Below are positions 1 through 8,588 of a DNA stretch of 64,000 bases, one piece after another. Source of the DNA: Providencia manganoxydans. Its GTDB lineage: Bacteria > Pseudomonadota > Gammaproteobacteria > Enterobacterales > Enterobacteriaceae. How positions within the stretch are numbered: the stretch's first letter is position 1; every line of letters begins with the position of its first letter. The notes below the pieces were generated by a model, which worked only from the letters and a program-made list of their open reading frames with translations, did no database searches and was not told where the DNA came from. A program made the translations under genes and the position numbers. The stretch spans positions 3,906,001 to 3,970,000 of the forward strand of contig NZ_CP067099.1 in assembly GCF_016618195.1 (NCBI RefSeq), in the 5' to 3' direction.

Positions 1-112
1 AGAGGCCATCTCTGCCGTCTGATGCAATATCAACAACAAAACCCGCTTCTTCTAATCCTTTTTTAACCCAACTTTGGGTTTTAATATGATCTTCAATCAA
101 TAGTATCTTCAT
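1..112 (-). CDS. OmpR-family response regulator, N-terminal fragment (cut by window edge)
   Basis: Reading leftwards from an ATG at 112, the frame gives MKILLIEDHIKTQSWVKKGL and continues off the window. This is the first beta strand and acidic pocket of a receiver domain; one Asp/Glu pair follows ILLI. The wording (KTQ, then a GLEEAGF-type stretch) resembles the CusR/IrlR group of metal-responsive regulators, but only 37 residues are visible. The phosphorylated Asp and the DNA-binding domain lie outside. A partner histidine kinase would be expected beyond the left edge. Confidence 0.75.
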   Translation of the reverse strand, partial: MKILLIEDHIKTQSWVKKGLEEAGFVVDIASDGRDGL

Positions 113-261
113 GCTACCCCCAAGTTACTGTGAACACTAATTTACCTGAAGAGCAAAAACGATACTAACAACTTATCCTAAATTAATTAGATTCCCATTG
201 CGAAACATAAGATATCGCCACTATTTGTAAATAGCAGCAAATAGCTCAGATGACATGTAAA

Positions 262-846
262 CTACCGAATAAATAACTCAATAAGACAAAAGTCATGTGC
301 TGTTTGAGAACCAATAACGTATTGCAATGACTTTCCATCATTTTCAACCAATGCAGTTTCAAATAGCGTTAATTGGCGCTGCTCATCATTAACATAAAGA
401 TCAAGTTGATCCGTAGCATTAAAAATAATTACCCGATCGGCATCACTTATCCATGAGGACATAGCTTGGGCATTGATCCACTGTAACCGAGCACAATATC
501 TATCAGGATTATAAATTAGGTTAAAGTCACGAATTGGCTCATCAAGTAACTCCGCATAAACATCACTTTCACCATCAAAAGAAAAAAACTGTTTTTGATG
601 CAGAGTAACAGGTGCTTTTTGATCAACATTTAATATTAGCCCAGCACCACCATCAAGAACACCTATGATCCGTTTTCTATTTGGAAAATACGAAAACGCG
701 CCTGCTGATTTCACATCTGCAATAGAGATACGCCAATCGAAGTCAGAAAGCCCTGTACCATGACTACGAGCAATTTCTAAAGTAAAACCTTGGCCATTTT
801 TCCATGGCATTTTTTTATAATTTTCAACAGCTAATACTTGGATCAT
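262..846 (-). CDS. HutD/Ves-family cupin protein
   Basis: This 194-residue protein matches the length and layout of the HutD/Ves family. The N-terminus has the typical MPWKNGQGFTLEIA segment (around residues 13-27), followed by a DWRISIADV segment and a beta-rich bicupin body. HutD sits with histidine-utilisation genes in some bacteria and Ves is a cold-induced protein of enterobacteria. The biochemical role is not established and no hut gene is nearby. The gene stands alone between the regulator fragment and an ERIC-containing spacer. Family assignment is firm, function is not. Confidence 0.8.
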   Translation of the reverse strand: MIQVLAVENYKKMPWKNGQGFTLEIARSHGTGLSDFDWRISIADVKSAGAFSYFPNRKRIIGVLDGGAGLILNVDQKAPVTLHQKQFFSFDGESDVYAELLDEPIRDFNLIYNPDRYCARLQWINAQAMSSWISDADRVIIFNATDQLDLYVNDEQRQLTLFETALVENDGKSLQYVIGSQTAHDFCLIELFIR

Positions 847-1332
847 AGATACATCAACCTTGGTTTAATGGTGGTTATAACTATCTATCTATTTTTTGTT
901 AAATAAGAAAATGGACGATATTCAACACTCTAACATAACTTATTAAAACAAAACGTAGCCTCTTATGGTAGATCAACGTGAGCGAAGCATGTTGAGTGTT
1001 TCCTTCTACAGGCTCTAACACAATCTAAATTCTTGCATACTCGTTATACTGCAAGTTGCGAGGGTATTGCTAGCCAAGTCACATAGTTTATCTATGCTCC
1101 CCCTATCTTCGCTTGTCGCCTACCTGCACCTCGAACTATTTTGAGTATATCTCAACCTATTATTGTGATCGAATTCATAACAAATTGTACATTTGCACAA
1201 TTATATTCATTATTAGCGCATGAAAACTAGTCATCCTAACAATGCCTTACCAATAGCTGAATTATATAATTCTATTAAATAAAAAAGGCTCACCAGCATT
1301 CATTTTTATTAATTAATTGGGTGGTAATAAGA
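847..1332. other. intergenic region with ERIC copy and upstream region of the sugar-acid operon
   Basis: There is no gene in this AT-rich stretch. It holds one ERIC-type repeat (1038-1150). The last 180 bases must carry the promoter of the catabolic operon that starts at 1333. I could not single out a convincing -35/-10 pair or a CdaR site. Confidence 0.5.
1038..1150 (-). repeat. ERIC (IRU) element
   Basis: An imperfect inverted repeat whose ends read TACTCGTTATACTGCAAGTT and TCGAACTATTTTGAGTATAT. It has the ERIC core words: a GCGGCAAG-like segment on the minus strand and the central CATAGTTTATCTATG hairpin. Six further copies occur in this window, all between genes. Confidence 0.75.
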
Positions 1333-2292
1333 ATGACAGTTAATATCGTATTTCTCGATCATGATACCTTCCCTGAAGGCATTAATATTAAGAAAATAAA
1401 CAAAGAATATAACTTAAGTTTATATGGAAAAACACAAGATAGTGACGTTATTGAACGGGTAAAAGATGCAGATGTGATTATTACTAATAAAGTAAAAATC
1501 ACCAAAGAAATTATTGAATCTGCAAAGCGATTAAAGTTTATTTCAGTAGCGGCAACGGGAACCGATATAATTGATATTGATGCCTGCAATGAGCATAACA
1601 TTTTAGTTTCCAATATCAGAAATTATGCCGTCAATACCGTACCTGAACATACCTTTGCCCTAATCTTAGCCTTGCGTCGTAGCTTACTCCCCTACACGCA
1701 ATCCGTCCAAAATGGCCGTTGGCAAGAGTCGGGGCAATTTTGTTATTTTGATTATAAAATTAATAATTTAGCAGGCTCAACTCTAGGTATCATTGGTGAT
1801 GGCGTTTTAGGGAAAGCAGTGGCTGATATTGCAAAAGCCTTTGGTATGAAAGTGCTATTTTCTAGCTACAAAGGTACTAATAATATGGGGCCTTTATATA
1901 CGCCATTTGAAGAGGTTATTGCAAACAGTGATATTATTTCGATTCATTGCCCATTATTAAAATCAACAAAAGATTTAATTAGCTTCCCCGAATTCGAAAA
2001 AATGAAACCCTCTTGTATTTTAATTAATACGGCTAGAGGTGGGATTGTTAATGAATCTGCATTATATAACGCACTTATCAACAATAAGATATTAGGGGCA
2101 GGATTTGATGTTTGTATTTCAGAACCACCGGAAAAAGATAGCGATGTAATGAAAATGACTCAATTACCAAATTTCATTCTTACTCCACATATTTCATGGG
2201 CAAGTTTTGAAGCTATACAAACATTATCAGATATGATGATGGATAACATCGAAGCCTTTTTATCCGGTCATCCCAAGAATCTAGTTAATTAA
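1333..2292 (+). CDS. D-2-hydroxyacid dehydrogenase (hydroxypyruvate/glyoxylate reductase-like)
   Basis: An NAD(P)-dependent D-2-hydroxyacid dehydrogenase of 319 residues. The Rossmann loop GDGVLG lies near residues 155-160. The catalytic triad of the family is present: Arg near 235 in NTARGG, Glu near 264 in SEPPE and His near 286 in TPHISW. Members reduce hydroxypyruvate or glyoxylate, so reduction of a three-carbon product to D-glycerate is the likely role beside a glycerate kinase. I chose ATG 1333 because GGGTGG lies eight bases upstream; an in-frame GTG at 1321 is the alternative. It is the first gene of the operon, 31 bases ahead of the aldolase. Confidence 0.85.
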   Translation: MTVNIVFLDHDTFPEGINIKKINKEYNLSLYGKTQDSDVIERVKDADVIITNKVKITKEIIESAKRLKFISVAATGTDIIDIDACNEHNILVSNIRNYAVNTVPEHTFALILALRRSLLPYTQSVQNGRWQESGQFCYFDYKINNLAGSTLGIIGDGVLGKAVADIAKAFGMKVLFSSYKGTNNMGPLYTPFEEVIANSDIISIHCPLLKSTKDLISFPEFEKMKPSCILINTARGGIVNESALYNALINNKILGAGFDVCISEPPEKDSDVMKMTQLPNFILTPHISWASFEAIQTLSDMMMDNIEAFLSGHPKNLVN

Positions 2293-2323
2293 TTTACTCA
2301 TTGATTTAAAAGAGGTCATTAAT

Positions 2324-3133
2324 ATGTTTTTAGGAAAAGAAATTCGTTTAAAAAGATTATTAAATAAAAAATCGGGTCGCCTTCTTGCTATTACTATGGA
2401 TCATCCAATTACGCGCGGTGTATTACCTGGAATTGGCGATATTAAATCAGTGATGAAACAAGTTGTGGCAGGAGAGCCTGATGCTATTACCATGCATAAA
2501 GGCATTATTGAAAAAGTCTATCCTCCGTATGTTGCTTCTGATGTTTCTATCATCATGAAAGCGACTAGCTACTCAATTCCTTACCATGAAGCCTATGACA
2601 CGCCAGTTGCGGATGTGGAAGAAGCCATTCGTTTAGGAGCGGATGCGATTTCAGTTGGTTGTATTATGGGAGGTCCAGAACAAGCACAACAACTCACATT
2701 CTTAGGCCAAGTATCTAAAGCCGCGGCTTCTGCGGGTCTACCTTTAGTTGCGCATATTTATCCAAAAGGCCCAATGATTGAAGACAGTTTTGATGCTAAA
2801 AACTTAGCCTATTGTGTCCGTGCAGGCGCAGAGCTAGGCGTTGATATTATCAAAACGCTATGGTCAGGCTCTCCTGAAACATTTAAATCTGTAGTCGATA
2901 GCTGCCCTGCAATGGTCGCTTTAGCAGGGGGTGATATGGGTAATGACCTCGTAAGCTTTTTAACCAATACCCGTAAAGCACTCGATATTGGTGTGGGTGG
3001 TGTGACATACGGTCGCTTTGTATGGCAACACGAAAACCCAACAGCTGTGATTAAGGCTTTGAATGCACTTATTAATGATGATTGTTCAGTTGAGCAAGCT
3101 ATCGCTGAATATAAGCAAGCAGGCGGAAAATAA
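2324..3133 (+). CDS. class I aldolase of the DeoC/LacD/LsrF family
   Basis: A 269-residue TIM-barrel protein. The ITMDHPITRG segment near residues 23-31 is the phosphate-side loop shared by archaeal-type class I fructose-bisphosphate aldolases, LsrF and YihT. Lys177 in DIIKTLW sits where these enzymes form the Schiff base. A GGVTYGRFVWQ segment near the C-terminus supplies the usual phosphate-binding glycine run. Automatic pipelines often name this group 2-amino-3,7-dideoxyheptulosonate synthase, but the neighbours (kinase, dehydrogenases, glycerate kinase) argue for catabolic cleavage of a phosphorylated ketose or keto acid. The natural substrate cannot be read from sequence. Confidence 0.8.
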   Translation: MFLGKEIRLKRLLNKKSGRLLAITMDHPITRGVLPGIGDIKSVMKQVVAGEPDAITMHKGIIEKVYPPYVASDVSIIMKATSYSIPYHEAYDTPVADVEEAIRLGADAISVGCIMGGPEQAQQLTFLGQVSKAAASAGLPLVAHIYPKGPMIEDSFDAKNLAYCVRAGAELGVDIIKTLWSGSPETFKSVVDSCPAMVALAGGDMGNDLVSFLTNTRKALDIGVGGVTYGRFVWQHENPTAVIKALNALINDDCSVEQAIAEYKQAGGK

Positions 3134-3169
3134 TCCACATTCATCACGACAGTGCATAGGGAGGAAAAA

Positions 3170-4210
3170 ATGAAAGCAGCGGTATTGTATGCACCCAATG
3201 AACTCAAAGTGGCTGAAATTAAATATCCACAAGTTGGTAAGGGTGATGTCGTCATTAAAGTTAAAGCAGCCGCGATTTGTGGAACCGATGGACGAATTAT
3301 TTCAGGTAAAAAAACCAAAGGTGTACGTTATCCCTCTGTGATAGGCCATGAATTTTCAGGAGAAATCGTTGAGGTCGGCGAAAATGTAACTGACCTTAAA
3401 GTAGGAGATGCAATTGCGGTTGACCCTGTTGTACCGTGCCGTTCTTGTATTTACTGCCGCATAGGTAAAGAAAATGTCTGTTTAAATCGCCAAGCTATCG
3501 GCTATGAATTTGATGGTGCTTTTGCAGAATATGTACGAATACCTGAAGCCGCTTTGTCATCCGGCAATGTCTTTAAAATCCCTCAAGGGATGTCTTTTGA
3601 AGCCGCAGCATTAGCAGAACCATTAGCTTGCTGCATCAATGGGCAGAAAAATGTGGGTATTGAGCTTGGAGATACGGTGGTAATTATTGGTGCAGGACCA
3701 ATCGGATTAATGCATGTACTACTCGCTCGTTTCTCTGGTGCAACAAATATTATTGTCAGTGAACTCAATGAGCAACGCCAACAAGCTGCATTAAATTGTG
3801 GTGCCACACGCGTCGTTAATAGCCAGCAAGAAAACTTGCTAGAGGTTGTGAAAGGCTTAACAGAAGGCGTTGGTGCAGATGTTGTAATTATTGCGATAGG
3901 GATCCCTGCATTAGTCAATCCAGCCTTAGAGCTCGCTAGAAAAGGTGGGCGCGTTAACCTGTTTGCCGGTTTCTCAAAAGATGATATGGCACAAGTGGAT
4001 GTCAATATTATCCACTATAACGAGCTCATTTTGACTGGTGCCAGTGCTTTAAGTCGCGAGGGATATCAGCAAGCATTAACACTGATTTCTTCTGGATTAA
4101 TTGATATTGAGAAATTGGTGACACATCGATTCGCACTAGATGACATTAATGAAGCAATGGTAACCGCCCAAAAAGGTGACGCGATTAAAATTATTATACA
4201 TAACAATTAA
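3170..4210 (+). CDS. zinc-dependent medium-chain alcohol/polyol dehydrogenase
   Basis: A 346-residue MDR dehydrogenase of the sorbitol/threonine/L-idonate 5-dehydrogenase type. Catalytic zinc ligands are Cys37 (ICGTD) and His60-Glu61 (IGHEF). The structural zinc site is Cys90, Cys93, Cys96 and Cys104. The NAD-binding loop GAGPIG is at 174-179. ATG 3170 follows a strong AGGGAGG at six bases, so the six extra upstream residues are not used. It probably oxidises a secondary hydroxyl of the imported compound to a ketone before phosphorylation. It lies 36 bases after the aldolase gene and 20 before the kinase gene. Confidence 0.85.
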   Translation: MKAAVLYAPNELKVAEIKYPQVGKGDVVIKVKAAAICGTDGRIISGKKTKGVRYPSVIGHEFSGEIVEVGENVTDLKVGDAIAVDPVVPCRSCIYCRIGKENVCLNRQAIGYEFDGAFAEYVRIPEAALSSGNVFKIPQGMSFEAAALAEPLACCINGQKNVGIELGDTVVIIGAGPIGLMHVLLARFSGATNIIVSELNEQRQQAALNCGATRVVNSQQENLLEVVKGLTEGVGADVVIIAIGIPALVNPALELARKGGRVNLFAGFSKDDMAQVDVNIIHYNELILTGASALSREGYQQALTLISSGLIDIEKLVTHRFALDDINEAMVTAQKGDAIKIIIHNN

Positions 4211-4230
4211 AAACAGGCGTTGGAGGCAAC

Positions 4231-5733
4231 ATGATGGACAGTGTCTATTTGGGAATTGATGCGGGCAGCAGTAGTGTAAAAGTATGCGCTTTTAATTTTC
4301 ATGGCGAATTACTGGCAAAGGCTTCTCGCGACACCAATATTATTTCCAAATCTCCCAAAAACCATGAAATTGACTTAAATGACTTTTGGAAAAAGACCGC
4401 AGACGCAGTCAAAGAAATCACGACTCAAGTGAAGAATATTGTTTCTGTGAGCTTCTCTGTTGCTTGTCCAACGCTGGTTTTATTAGATAAAAATCATAAA
4501 CCTGTCGCAAATGGTATTACGTATCTTGATGGGCGTTCTGAAAGTTTTATACAGCAAACACTCGGGGAAAATTTAACGCATGTTCGGGCACTTTCTTGTA
4601 ATAGTCCAAGTCCATCTGCATGCTGGGTAGGTACATTGGGTTGGCTGCAACAACAACACCCCGAACTCATGCAGAAAGTGCATAAAGTTGTCCTACTCAA
4701 TAGTTTTTTATCCTTAAAGTTAGGCAGTAAGAAAGCGGCCATTGACCCGACTCAAGCTGCCTATTCAGGGGCTGTAGTACTGGCCAAGGCACCTAAGTGG
4801 TCAAAGGAATTATTAAAATATTGGAAGTTTAACCACGATATTTTACCACCTATTTATCAGTGTACTTCTGTTGTAGGGAAAGTGAGCCATGAAGCTGCTC
4901 AAGAAACGGGACTACAAGAAAATACACCGATTATTTTAGGCTCAGCAGATACAGCAGCAGCTGCATTTGCAGTTGGGTTACTTGATCCTGAAACCGCATT
5001 TGAATCAACAGGAACATCTGGGGTGATTACGTTTTGCCTAGAAGAGCCAAACTTTGATCCCCGCTTTATGAATCGCTACCACATTGTGCCAAATCAGTGG
5101 TTAGCGCATGGGGCAATGTCGACAACAGGAGGAACTTTTAACTGGTTAAATCAAGCTATTTGGCCTGAGGTAAATGACCATGAGCAATTAGAAATATTTT
5201 CGAAATCATCAGTGCCTGGCGCAAATGGATTAATTTATTTGCCTTATTTAGCTGGAGAACGTAGCCCTATTTGGGATGTGAATGCATCAGGTGCTTGGAT
5301 TGGCCTACGCTTGAATCATACTCGTGATGATATGGTTAGAGCCGCTTTTGAAGGTACTGCGTATGGTTTAAAACAAATTTTGAATATTGCTAATGAAAAA
5401 TGGGGAGTCGTATTGGATGAGCTACTGAGTGTCGGAGGAGGATCACGCAATACGTTATGGACTCAAATTAAAGCGGATATTCTTCAGGTTGAATACAATA
5501 TTGCTCAAACAGCAGATGCAGCGGCTTTTGGTGCTGCAATGGTTGGTGCAACTGGCGCCGGTTTTTTCTGTGGTATTAATGATCCAGACTTACCGATTAT
5601 AAAAACTGAAGATATTACCTTCGCACCAAATCAAGATAAGAAAATACAAGATACTTATCACAAACAATTTACGATTTATAATGAACTGTATCCATTATTA
5701 AAAGAAACAATGCATAGATTGTCGAATAAATAG
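4231..5733 (+). CDS. FGGY-family carbohydrate kinase (xylulokinase-like)
   Basis: A 500-residue ASKHA-fold sugar kinase. The N-terminal phosphate loop is GIDAGSSSVKV near residues 8-18. The hinge carries GSADTAAAAF near 231-240, and the C-terminal half has AMSTTGGTFNWL and the FGGY-type GGGSRNTLWTQIKADIL stretch. Relatives phosphorylate pentuloses, gluconate, glycerol or erythritol. Here the likely substrate is the keto product of the adjacent dehydrogenase. A good GGAGG precedes the double ATG at 4231/4234. It is the fourth gene of the operon; 130 bases of AT-rich spacer separate it from the transporter. Confidence 0.85.
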   Translation: MMDSVYLGIDAGSSSVKVCAFNFHGELLAKASRDTNIISKSPKNHEIDLNDFWKKTADAVKEITTQVKNIVSVSFSVACPTLVLLDKNHKPVANGITYLDGRSESFIQQTLGENLTHVRALSCNSPSPSACWVGTLGWLQQQHPELMQKVHKVVLLNSFLSLKLGSKKAAIDPTQAAYSGAVVLAKAPKWSKELLKYWKFNHDILPPIYQCTSVVGKVSHEAAQETGLQENTPIILGSADTAAAAFAVGLLDPETAFESTGTSGVITFCLEEPNFDPRFMNRYHIVPNQWLAHGAMSTTGGTFNWLNQAIWPEVNDHEQLEIFSKSSVPGANGLIYLPYLAGERSPIWDVNASGAWIGLRLNHTRDDMVRAAFEGTAYGLKQILNIANEKWGVVLDELLSVGGGSRNTLWTQIKADILQVEYNIAQTADAAAFGAAMVGATGAGFFCGINDPDLPIIKTEDITFAPNQDKKIQDTYHKQFTIYNELYPLLKETMHRLSNK

Positions 5734-5863
5734 ATTCATTACATAGATTTTAAACTAAAAAAATTCTTAATGTTAATTTATTAATTAACAGGAATTGTCT
5801 CATTCTAAAAAAAGCAGGTAATAAAACGTGTATTAAATAATAAGCTGCTCTGGAGCGAAAATA

Positions 5864-7186
5864 ATGATAAATTCAAATCCGATTAAACCAAAGACGAATT
5901 ATCGTTGGGTTGTATTAGCCCTGATTTTTATCGTCTATGCTGTAAATTATGCAGATAGAAGTAATATTGGTGCTGTTTTACCTTTTATTACAGATGAGTT
6001 TAAATTAACTAACCTCGAAGCCGGCTCTCTAGCCAGTATGTTTTTTCTCGGTTATGCGTTATGCCAAATACCCGCAGGTTTTTGGATGGCGAAACGCGGG
6101 ATAAGGGGTATGGTATCGTTATCTATACTCGGTTTCTCAGCCATGACTTGGTTTATTGGTCTAGCACAATCAGCCTTTGCCATTAAATGGTTACGCCTAG
6201 GTTTAGGTATGACAGAAGCACCAACGCCCGTTGGGCTAACATCGACGATTAACAACTGGTTTCCAGCAAAAGAAAAGGCGACAGCAACAGGGGTTTATAT
6301 CGCCTCAACAATGTTTGCACCAATTATTGTTCCCCCTTTAGTCGTTTGGATTGCATTAACTTATGGTTGGCGTTGGGTCTTTATTCTATTTGCTATTCCA
6401 GGTATTTTCCTTGCAATTATTTGGTATTTATTTGTTAGAACAAAACCAGAAGAAAGTCGTTTTGTTTCACAGAGTGAATTAGATTATATTCGTGCAGATA
6501 ATTCAGAAATTGCAGAAAAGAAAGTAGAAGGAAATATCGTTCTTAACCCTAAATTTAATACGTTGGATAAATTCATTCGTGTTAAATCAGTTACACCATT
6601 AAATTCCGCATCTCAAGTATTTAAATCGAAAAATATTTGGTGTAATACCATTTCTTATTTCATGATGGTCAGTATTCTCTATGGAATTTTAACGTGGATC
6701 CCTTCTTATCTGGTAAATGAAAAAGGATTTTCATTTATGAAAATGGGATTTGTTGCTTCCATGCCATTTATCGGCGGGTTTATTGGCTCCATATTTGGCG
6801 GTTGGATCTCCGATAAAGTTTTTGGTCGTCGTCGTAAACCAACCATGCTATTCACCGCCGTTGCTACCATCGCCATGATGTTAGTCATGCTGAATGTTCC
6901 TGAAAGTACCACCGCCGTTGCAGTCGCTTTGTTCTCTGTTGGTCTATTTCTCAATATTGGTTGGCCTGCATTTACCGCCTATCCAATGGGAGTGGCTGAT
7001 AATAACAACTACCCAATTGCGATATCAGTAGTCAATAGTGGTGGGAACTTGGGCGGTTTTGTTTCCCCTATGATGGCTGGGCTGTTATTAGACATGACAG
7101 GTAAATTTGACGCAGTCTTCTCCTACTTTGGTATTTGTGCGGTGATTGGCTTAATTATGATCCTATTACTTGATGAACCTAAATAA
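5864..7186 (+). CDS. MFS transporter, anion:cation symporter (ACS) family
   Basis: A 440-residue permease with about twelve hydrophobic segments and a charged central loop (residues about 195-255). The N-terminus RWVVLALIFIVYAVNYADRS and the following NIGAVLPFI are hallmarks of the ACS family, which includes the glucarate, galactonate and hexuronate carriers GudP, DgoT and ExuT. A carboxylated sugar is therefore the expected cargo, which agrees with the glycerate kinase and CdaR downstream. It sits in the inner membrane. A hairpin with a T-run follows the stop codon. Confidence 0.85.
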   Translation: MINSNPIKPKTNYRWVVLALIFIVYAVNYADRSNIGAVLPFITDEFKLTNLEAGSLASMFFLGYALCQIPAGFWMAKRGIRGMVSLSILGFSAMTWFIGLAQSAFAIKWLRLGLGMTEAPTPVGLTSTINNWFPAKEKATATGVYIASTMFAPIIVPPLVVWIALTYGWRWVFILFAIPGIFLAIIWYLFVRTKPEESRFVSQSELDYIRADNSEIAEKKVEGNIVLNPKFNTLDKFIRVKSVTPLNSASQVFKSKNIWCNTISYFMMVSILYGILTWIPSYLVNEKGFSFMKMGFVASMPFIGGFIGSIFGGWISDKVFGRRRKPTMLFTAVATIAMMLVMLNVPESTTAVAVALFSVGLFLNIGWPAFTAYPMGVADNNNYPIAISVVNSGGNLGGFVSPMMAGLLLDMTGKFDAVFSYFGICAVIGLIMILLLDEPK

Positions 7187-7198
7187 TCAAAAGCCGTC

Positions 7199-7230
7199 TC
7201 AGGTGAGTAGCTAACACTCACCTGAATTTT
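7199..7230 (+). terminator. hairpin terminator/attenuator inside the operon
   Basis: TCAGGTGAGT at 7199 pairs perfectly with ACTCACCTGA at 7216-7225 and is followed by ATTTT. It lies between the transporter and glycerate kinase genes, so it probably reduces rather than abolishes read-through, or the kinase has its own promoter. Confidence 0.6.
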
Positions 7231-7268
7231 AAAATTATTGAACATAAAATTTCAAAAGGATTATTTGT

Positions 7269-8414
7269 ATGAAAATAGTCATTGCACCTGACTCATTTAA
7301 AGAGAGTTTATCTGCATTGAAAGTCGCAACGATTATTGAAGACGGGTTCAAAGAGGTATTTCCTCAAGCTACTTATATTAAATGCCCTATCGCTGATGGT
7401 GGAGAAGGAACGGTAGTAACGATGATTGAGGCAACGGATGGGGAAATACGATTTATTGATGTGATAGGCCCATTAGGAACTAGTGTTCAAGCGTTTTATG
7501 GATTATCCCAAAATAAACAACAGGCGTTTATTGAAATGGCTGCGGCCAGCGGTCTAGAACTGGTACCTGTTGAATTAAGAAATCCTTTATTAACAACCTC
7601 TTATGGCACTGGTGAGTTAATAAAAGCCTGCCTAGATACTGGGGTAAAGCAAATTATTATTGGTATAGGTGGAAGTGCAACTAATGATGGTGGTGCAGGA
7701 ATGTTGCAGGCTCTAGGAGCCAAATTGTTGGATTCACATGGGCAACAAATTAAACTTGGGGGGTTAGCACTAGCTGATTTAGCTCACATTGATGTGAGTA
7801 TGATGGATCCTAGGATAAAAGAGTGCCAATTCAGTATTGCTTGTGATGTTTCTAACCCATTAATTGGTAAAAATGGAGCATCCGTTATATTCGGCCCTCA
7901 AAAAGGTGCGACAGATGAGCATATCCAAATATTGGACAAAAATTTAGAACATTTTGCCGACATCATTAAGCGCGATTTACATGTTGAAGTTCACTACATT
8001 GCAGGTGCAGGCGCAGCAGGTGGAATGGGCGCTGCATTGCTGGCTTTCTTTCAAGCAGAATTAAAGCCAGGATTTGATATTATCGCAAAAACACTAGACC
8101 TTGAGTCGAAAATCAAAAAGGCGAATTTAGTTATCACTGGAGAAGGAAGATTAGATAGCCAAAGTTTAAATGGTAAGGTCCCTTTTGGTGTCGCTCAATT
8201 AGCGAAAAAACATCACATCCCCGTGATTGCTATTGTCGGAAGCCTTGGCGATGATCTCTGTCATTTACAACAATATGGTATTGATGCCGCATTTAGCATT
8301 TTACATAAAGTCAGTACGCTACCAGAAGCGCTAAATAGCGCTGAAAGTAATTTATTTAATTGCACTAAAAACATTGCGAACACATTGAATATTAAAATAA
8401 GTGACATGATCTGA
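7269..8414 (+). CDS. garK: glycerate 2-kinase
   Basis: A 381-residue kinase with the same length and sequence style as enterobacterial GarK. The N-terminus is KIVIAPDSFKESLSA, with GGSATNDGGAGM near residues 137-148 and GAGAAGGMGAA near 256-266. It phosphorylates D-glycerate to 2-phosphoglycerate, which enters lower glycolysis. GarK normally ends the glucarate/galactarate route. Here no glucarate dehydratase or GarL-type aldolase is present, so the glycerate must come from the upstream aldolase and hydroxyacid dehydrogenase. An AAGGA ribosome site lies seven bases before the ATG. Confidence 0.9.
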   Translation: MKIVIAPDSFKESLSALKVATIIEDGFKEVFPQATYIKCPIADGGEGTVVTMIEATDGEIRFIDVIGPLGTSVQAFYGLSQNKQQAFIEMAAASGLELVPVELRNPLLTTSYGTGELIKACLDTGVKQIIIGIGGSATNDGGAGMLQALGAKLLDSHGQQIKLGGLALADLAHIDVSMMDPRIKECQFSIACDVSNPLIGKNGASVIFGPQKGATDEHIQILDKNLEHFADIIKRDLHVEVHYIAGAGAAGGMGAALLAFFQAELKPGFDIIAKTLDLESKIKKANLVITGEGRLDSQSLNGKVPFGVAQLAKKHHIPVIAIVGSLGDDLCHLQQYGIDAAFSILHKVSTLPEALNSAESNLFNCTKNIANTLNIKISDMI

Positions 8415-8588
8415 AGTGACACACTTAAAATTTAACTTTATCTACTATATTTTAAACTGAGTTTATTTCTCTTGATTTTTTTAATAGTTATTGAATACTG
8501 AAGTTATTAAATTAAAAAATAAATATTATTAAAACTTATGATTTAAAAATTGATTTCTATTTTACAGCACCAGTAAAGAGGTTGAAAT
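8415..8588. promoter_or_regulatory. AT-rich upstream region of the cdaR gene
   Basis: This 174-base spacer is very AT-rich and has no hairpin with a T-run. The regulator gene may therefore be co-transcribed or have its own promoter; I cannot decide from sequence. Confidence 0.3.
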
